Of a DNA stretch of 25,785 bases, positions 22,316-25,785 are shown piece after piece. Numbering within the stretch: the first letter of the stretch is position 1; each line of letters opens with the position of its first letter. Below the pieces are notes generated by a model. It was not told the origin of the DNA and made no database searches. It saw only the letters and a program-made list of their open reading frames with translations. Position numbers and translations under genes: made by a program. This DNA is from an uncultured Selenomonadales bacterium (lineage in GTDB: Bacteria; Bacillota; Negativicutes; Selenomonadales; Selenomonadaceae): the NCBI GenBank assembly GCA_947165405.1, contig CAMVAG010000005.1, positions 1-25,785 of the forward strand, written 5' to 3'.

Positions 22316-22535
22316 TTAAACCCAACTCCGCTTTAATTTCTTCAAGACTATACGTCACGGGATTTTTCAAATACTCCGCATAAGCCGCGTCCGCCGCTTG
22401 AATGTCCTCTTCGTCTTCGAGCTTTTCAAGCACTGCCCGCCTGATAAATTCCGAAACGCTGATGTCTTTTCTTTCCGCATAATCTTCAAGATGTTTTAAC
22501 GCCTCGTCTTTTATGTTCACCGTTATCAATGCCAT
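22221..22535 (-). CDS. RelB/DUF6290-type ribbon-helix-helix antitoxin, orphaned
   Basis: 104 residues from ATG 22535, with AAGGAG upstream. The N-terminal MALITVNIKDEALKHLEDYA and DISVSEFIRRAVLEKLED form a ribbon-helix-helix DNA-binding unit, followed by the toxin-binding segment TYSLEEIKAELGL typical of short RelB/DUF6290 antitoxins. Relatives usually end near ELGL plus a few residues; this one reads on for about 28 residues (from about EIVQSENIACC) across the toxin remnant in another frame, so the tail is probably non-native. It sits 13 bases after lptB and ahead of a broken toxin, inside the lpt operon. It could still bind DNA and repress from its own site. Confidence 0.8.
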   Translation of the reverse strand: MALITVNIKDEALKHLEDYAERKDISVSEFIRRAVLEKLEDEEDIQAADAAYAEYLKNPVTYSLEEIKAELGLNEIVQSENIACCSQEIEEDGLLSSGAHSKLA

Positions 22536-22548
22536 TTTTATCGCTCCT

Positions 22549-23268
22549 TTACAAGGTGAAGTTGGTGCCGAGATAAAATTTCTTGGCAATGTCGCTGTTG
22601 GCAATTTCGTTCGCGGAGCCTTCCAACAAAATTTTTCCCTCGTTTAGAATATAGGCGCGGTCGACGATATGCAGAGTCTCGCGGACGTTGTGGTCGGTTA
22701 TCAAAATGCCCATGCCGCGTTTCTTGAGGTATTTTATGATTTCTTGAATGTCGGCAACCGCCAAAGGGTCGACGCCGGCAAAAGGTTCGTCAAGCAAAAT
22801 AAATTTCGGCTCCAAGGCAAGACAGCGCGCAATTTCAACACGCCGCCGCTCACCGCCGGAAAGTTCAGTGCCCTTGCGTTTTTCGACGTGCCTGATGCTG
22901 AACTCGCGCAAAAGTTCGTTGAGTTTCTGTTGACGAGCTTCTTTGTTCAGATTGAGCGTCTCAAGAATCGCCATGATATTTTCGCGGACAGTCAGCTTGC
23001 GGAAAATCGACGCCTCTTGGGTAAGATAACTTATTCCCAGCTCGGCGCGCTTATACATCGGCAGCTTTGAAATATCCACGTCGTTAATAAAAACTTCGCC
23101 TTCGTCGGGGCGTTCCAAGCCGACCATCATGTAAAAGGAAGTTGTCTTGCCCGCGCCGTTGGGACCAAGCAAACCGACAATTTCGCCCGTCTCGACTTTT
23201 ATCGAAACTTTGTTGACGACCGTCCGCCCTTTGAACGCCTTAACCAAATTACGCGCCTCAAGATTCAT
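22549..23268 (-). CDS. lptB: LPS export ATPase LptB
   Basis: 239 residues. The ABC ATPase drives LPS extraction with LptF/G. Walker A GPNGAGKT is at 35-42, with Q-loop YLTQEASIFRKLTV, signature LSGGERRRVEIARCL, Walker B FILLDEPFAGVDP and H-loop ITDHNV; all catalytic residues are present. SYLTQEASIFRKL is characteristic of LptB rather than of other ABC ATPases. ATG 23268 is preferred (GAGG nine bases upstream) over ATG 23274. It overlaps the end of lptA by 11 bases. The antitoxin gene follows after 13 bases. Confidence 0.96.
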   Translation of the reverse strand: MNLEARNLVKAFKGRTVVNKVSIKVETGEIVGLLGPNGAGKTTSFYMMVGLERPDEGEVFINDVDISKLPMYKRAELGISYLTQEASIFRKLTVRENIMAILETLNLNKEARQQKLNELLREFSIRHVEKRKGTELSGGERRRVEIARCLALEPKFILLDEPFAGVDPLAVADIQEIIKYLKKRGMGILITDHNVRETLHIVDRAYILNEGKILLEGSANEIANSDIAKKFYLGTNFTL

Positions 23269-24106
23269 TTGCATTTGCCTCGTCGGAATTTTTTTCGGGA
23301 TCAATAACAACAGTCTCGTCGGAAGATTTTTCCTCAACCTGCGCGGGTGATTCAAAGTCTTTGTTAAAATCTTCGGGCATGGGAATTCGAGGCTCGGCTT
23401 TCAAATTTCCGTTATCGGCAAGATAAACCGTCAAGTGGTTGCCGCGAATGGTGTTGTTGTCTTGAATCGCCCAAGCATTGCCGCTGACAACCGCCTTGCC
23501 TTCCTGCTTGCCGTCGTAGTCGACTTTATCGCCGCCCGCCTCCAAATTCCGCGTTTGGCTGATAAGGTGAGCATTGCCCGTGCCGATATAGCGTTCGTCG
23601 TCTATCCAACCTTCCATGTGGTCGGCGGTGAAAGTTCCTTCGACTTCGCTCTTGGCAACGCCGCCCGTCGGAATGATAACATGCTTTCTGTCGTCGGGGA
23701 AAAAGTCAATGTGTTCGCCCGTGAAAGTTCGTCTGTCGCCGTTGGGATATTTTGCATCGGGCATGAGCGTTTGAATCGCAACAACATTTCCGTCCGCCAA
23801 CATGTGTCCTTGCCCGTTGCTTTTCAATGCCTCGCAAGTTATGCGCATGTCCTCGTCGACGACAATCACGTTGCCGATAAGTTGCGCCGCCTTTGTCTTG
23901 ACGTTAAAGAGCGCGTGAAGTCCCGTTGCTTTGGTCGTGCCGTGCTTGAGCAAAACATTTCCTTCCGCTGTCACGACGCCCGTTTCCATGTCGTATTCGA
24001 TTGCGTCGGCGTTCACTTCGGAAGGCAAATTGTCTTTATCCGCTGCCGTTGCCGCAGAGCTCACAAGCATTGCCGCAAACAAGCCCGCGCAAATTTTTTT
24101 TATCAT
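23258..24106 (-). CDS. lptA: LPS transport periplasmic bridge protein LptA (OstA domain)
   Basis: 282 residues. A signal peptide (MIKKICAGLFAAMLVSSAATA) precedes OstA/LptA beta-jellyroll repeats, beginning VNADAIEYDMETGVVTAEGNV and continuing with further x-A-x-G-N-V strands to about residue 235. The C-terminal 40 residues are acidic and look disordered. It is longer than E. coli LptA (185 residues), which suggests additional jellyroll units. LptA oligomers carry LPS across the periplasm. It starts one base after the lptC stop, and its end overlaps lptB. Confidence 0.93.
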   Translation of the reverse strand: MIKKICAGLFAAMLVSSAATAADKDNLPSEVNADAIEYDMETGVVTAEGNVLLKHGTTKATGLHALFNVKTKAAQLIGNVIVVDEDMRITCEALKSNGQGHMLADGNVVAIQTLMPDAKYPNGDRRTFTGEHIDFFPDDRKHVIIPTGGVAKSEVEGTFTADHMEGWIDDERYIGTGNAHLISQTRNLEAGGDKVDYDGKQEGKAVVSGNAWAIQDNNTIRGNHLTVYLADNGNLKAEPRIPMPEDFNKDFESPAQVEEKSSDETVVIDPEKNSDEANANES

Positions 24107-24107
24107 G

Positions 24108-24848
24108 TCAAAAAGCCTCCTCGTCGTCTTTAACGCCTTTTAAAATTCTCGCGTGACCCAACAAGCCGAAATTCTTGAAATTATTTTCGGAATAGGCAAG
24201 GTCGCCGAAAGCGCGCATGTCTTCGTTTGAAATGCGGACGTTGCCGGTGGCGATAACTTTTTCCTCGGCGGTGAACCATTCCAATTTATCGCTTGCAAGT
24301 TTTGCGCCTTCGTTATCTTTCACACGAACCTTGCCCGTCGCCATGAGCGTTTCTTTTGCGGCAAGCCAAGTGAGTTCGTCGCTTTTGAGTTCAGAGCCGT
24401 CGTCTTTAGTCACGCTGACATTTCCCGAAGCGGTAAGCATTTCTTCTTCGGTATACCAAATCAATTCGTCGCTTAAAAGTTTTTCGTTATCGCTATTCGT
24501 CACGACAACATCGCCCTCGACGTAGATAATGCTTTCCGTTCGGTCGTAAATGGCGCGCTTTGCCGTCAAGTCCCAAACATCCTCATCGTCATAAAATTTT
24601 CCTCTGACGTTTATAAGCTCCATGTCTTGCGTCAAGGAATCGACGCGCATTTTGTCACAAGTAAGCTCCCAAAGTATTTTGCCGTCTTTTTCTTCGGTCA
24701 AGGTGTTGCCCTCGTATTCCATGACGGTCGGCGGCGCGACTTTTTCTATCGGCGGCGGCGCAGTGGGCGTTGTCCTCACGACCCACACGACTAAGCACAC
24801 AAAAAAAATCACAACCGTTGCTGCCAAAATTTTTTCACGTGTGCTCAT
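24108..24848 (-). CDS. lptC: LptC-like LPS export protein with tandem repeats
   Basis: 246 residues; one N-terminal transmembrane helix (about 8-24) anchors a periplasmic domain, as in LptC, which passes LPS from LptF/G to LptA. The C-terminal part holds tandem repeats of about 30 residues, visible as KLLSDELIWYTEEEMLTASG, ELKSDELTWLAAKETLMATG and KLASDKLEWFTAEEKVIATG, each followed by N/K-V. E. coli LptC has 191 residues, so this one is extended by repeats that look like OstA jellyroll strands. ATG 24848 has GAGGA upstream, two bases after the acyltransferase stop. Confidence 0.9.
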   Translation of the reverse strand: MSTREKILAATVVIFFVCLVVWVVRTTPTAPPPIEKVAPPTVMEYEGNTLTEEKDGKILWELTCDKMRVDSLTQDMELINVRGKFYDDEDVWDLTAKRAIYDRTESIIYVEGDVVVTNSDNEKLLSDELIWYTEEEMLTASGNVSVTKDDGSELKSDELTWLAAKETLMATGKVRVKDNEGAKLASDKLEWFTAEEKVIATGNVRISNEDMRAFGDLAYSENNFKNFGLLGHARILKGVKDDEEAF

Positions 24849-24850
24849 GA

Positions 24851-25771
24851 TTATTCCTCTTTAACCTTTCTGCGACTCTTCACCGTGTGGTGTTTGTTTG
24901 TCTTTTGCATTTCGGGCGGCGTGTTCCATCGCTTCTGAAACCACAGCCACTGCGTCGGGTTTTCGCGAATGACTTCCTCCAAAATTTTAGTCATCTTTTC
25001 CGTGAAACGCAACAAGTCGGCGTCGGTGTCTCCCGTGTCTTCGAAATACATTATCTCTCCGATTTTCACGAGGTGCCGTCCGTTTTCCTTGCGAAGGATA
25101 AAAGCCGGCAAAACGGGCGCGTTGAATCTCCTTGCGAAAACGGCAGGACCCAAAGGCGTCGAAGCTGTCTTGCCCAAAAATTTTATGAAGGCTCCGCCGG
25201 GGCCGGCGTCTTGGTCGGCGAGGAAACCCAAAATTTTTCCGTCCTTGAGTGCTCGTCCCGCAGCCCGCAATTCGTTTGTGCCGCGATTAAAAATTTCAAC
25301 GTGAATCGTCGCCCGCAAATCGTCAAGCACCCGCGAATATTCGGCATTCGGTTGAAGTTTGGCGATTGCGGTCACGGGCATTCCGTTCAGCGAAAAGGCC
25401 GCGCTCAACCATTCCCATGTGCCGATATGCCCCGTCAAAACTACGACGCCTTGTCCGCCCAAAAGTGCCGTGCGCATTCGTTCCAAGTGGTCAATCTCTA
25501 TGTACTCCGACAAATTTTTTTCGTTGAGGTTGGGCATGTACAAAATATCGAGCATGTTGCGTGCCAAATTCACGAAAGATTCTTTGACGAGTTTTCGAGC
25601 TTCCTCCTCCGAAACGTTCAGCGCGGGCATCATCTGCGCGACCGCCCGTTCTCGCTGCTTTTTGACGAGCCGATAATACAAATGCCCGAACATCTCCCCC
25701 AAAGCCAAAAGCAAATCGTAGGGCAAGAGCCGTATTATTCTGCTCATCAACATCAGCGTTCTGTAAAGCAT
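24851..25771 (-). CDS. Lipid A biosynthesis acyltransferase, LpxL/HtrB-like
   Basis: 306 residues. The HX4E catalytic motif of lipid A late acyltransferases is present as TGHIGTWEW, and the substrate-binding region has DQDAGPGG. Near the end PTQWLWFQKRW replaces the family's PExYxWxHRRW-type motif. An N-terminal hydrophobic segment tethers it to the inner membrane. The enzyme adds a secondary acyl chain to Kdo2-lipid IVA or a related precursor. The last 20 residues are basic and probably flexible. ATG 25771 has GGAGGA upstream. It precedes lptC by two bases, so lipid A maturation and export are co-transcribed. Confidence 0.92.
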   Translation of the reverse strand: MLYRTLMLMSRIIRLLPYDLLLALGEMFGHLYYRLVKKQRERAVAQMMPALNVSEEEARKLVKESFVNLARNMLDILYMPNLNEKNLSEYIEIDHLERMRTALLGGQGVVVLTGHIGTWEWLSAAFSLNGMPVTAIAKLQPNAEYSRVLDDLRATIHVEIFNRGTNELRAAGRALKDGKILGFLADQDAGPGGAFIKFLGKTASTPLGPAVFARRFNAPVLPAFILRKENGRHLVKIGEIMYFEDTGDTDADLLRFTEKMTKILEEVIRENPTQWLWFQKRWNTPPEMQKTNKHHTVKSRRKVKEE

Positions 25772-25785
25772 TTCTTCCTCCGAAA

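Overview
The window looks like a chromosomal segment of a diderm Firmicute, most likely a Negativicutes (Selenomonadales-type) bacterium. It combines a lipopolysaccharide export operon (LpxL-like acyltransferase, LptC, LptA, LptB, LptF/G) with genes typical of Firmicutes (SpoIID/LytB protein, CsoR repressor, Gram-positive-style Shine-Dalgarno sites, frequent TTG starts). The assignment is inferred from gene content and no rRNA is present. Coding density is very high and no gap between genes exceeds about 180 bases. I saw no tRNA, rRNA, CRISPR array or transposase.

Layout. (A) 1-3972, + strand: the 3' end of an operon that enters from the left. It holds a protein tail, a YrbL-like kinase-fold protein, a four-helix membrane protein, an exported or lipoprotein-like protein, a protein with tubulin/FtsZ-like glycine loops, and a membrane-anchored coiled-coil protein. 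No known pathway fits this set, so it is the best candidate for an undescribed system. (B) 3984-5215, - strand: YdjC/HpnK-like deacetylase and GtrA. (C) 5289-6230, +: cobalamin gene cbiB. (D) 6227-11155, -: DUF2314-like protein, FAD oxidoreductase of the UDP-galactopyranose-mutase-like type, GT-C-like membrane protein, SpoIID/LytB protein.

(E) 11331-17326, +: tsaE, tsaB, a GNAT, rimI, a glycosyltransferase, an EamA exporter, an FtsZ paralogue and tcdA. TsaE and TsaB help make t6A in tRNA, and TcdA converts t6A to its cyclic form. The glycosyltransferase appears to have been inserted between rimI and the EamA gene. It lies between 16-bp direct repeats and is switched out of frame by a C10 tract near its start. 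(F/G) 17316-17878: csoR (-) and a 54-residue basic protein (+), read from divergent promoters whose -35 boxes share one palindrome.

(H) 25771-17930, -: lpxL-like, lptC, lptA, lptB, an antitoxin gene, a truncated relE toxin, a long heptanucleotide-repeat hairpin, lptF/G, a membrane protein, rnhB and ychF, ending at a bidirectional terminator. The toxin-antitoxin remnant and the hairpin interrupt the lpt operon between lptB and lptF. The same 31-bp heptad repeat also lies in frame inside tcdA.
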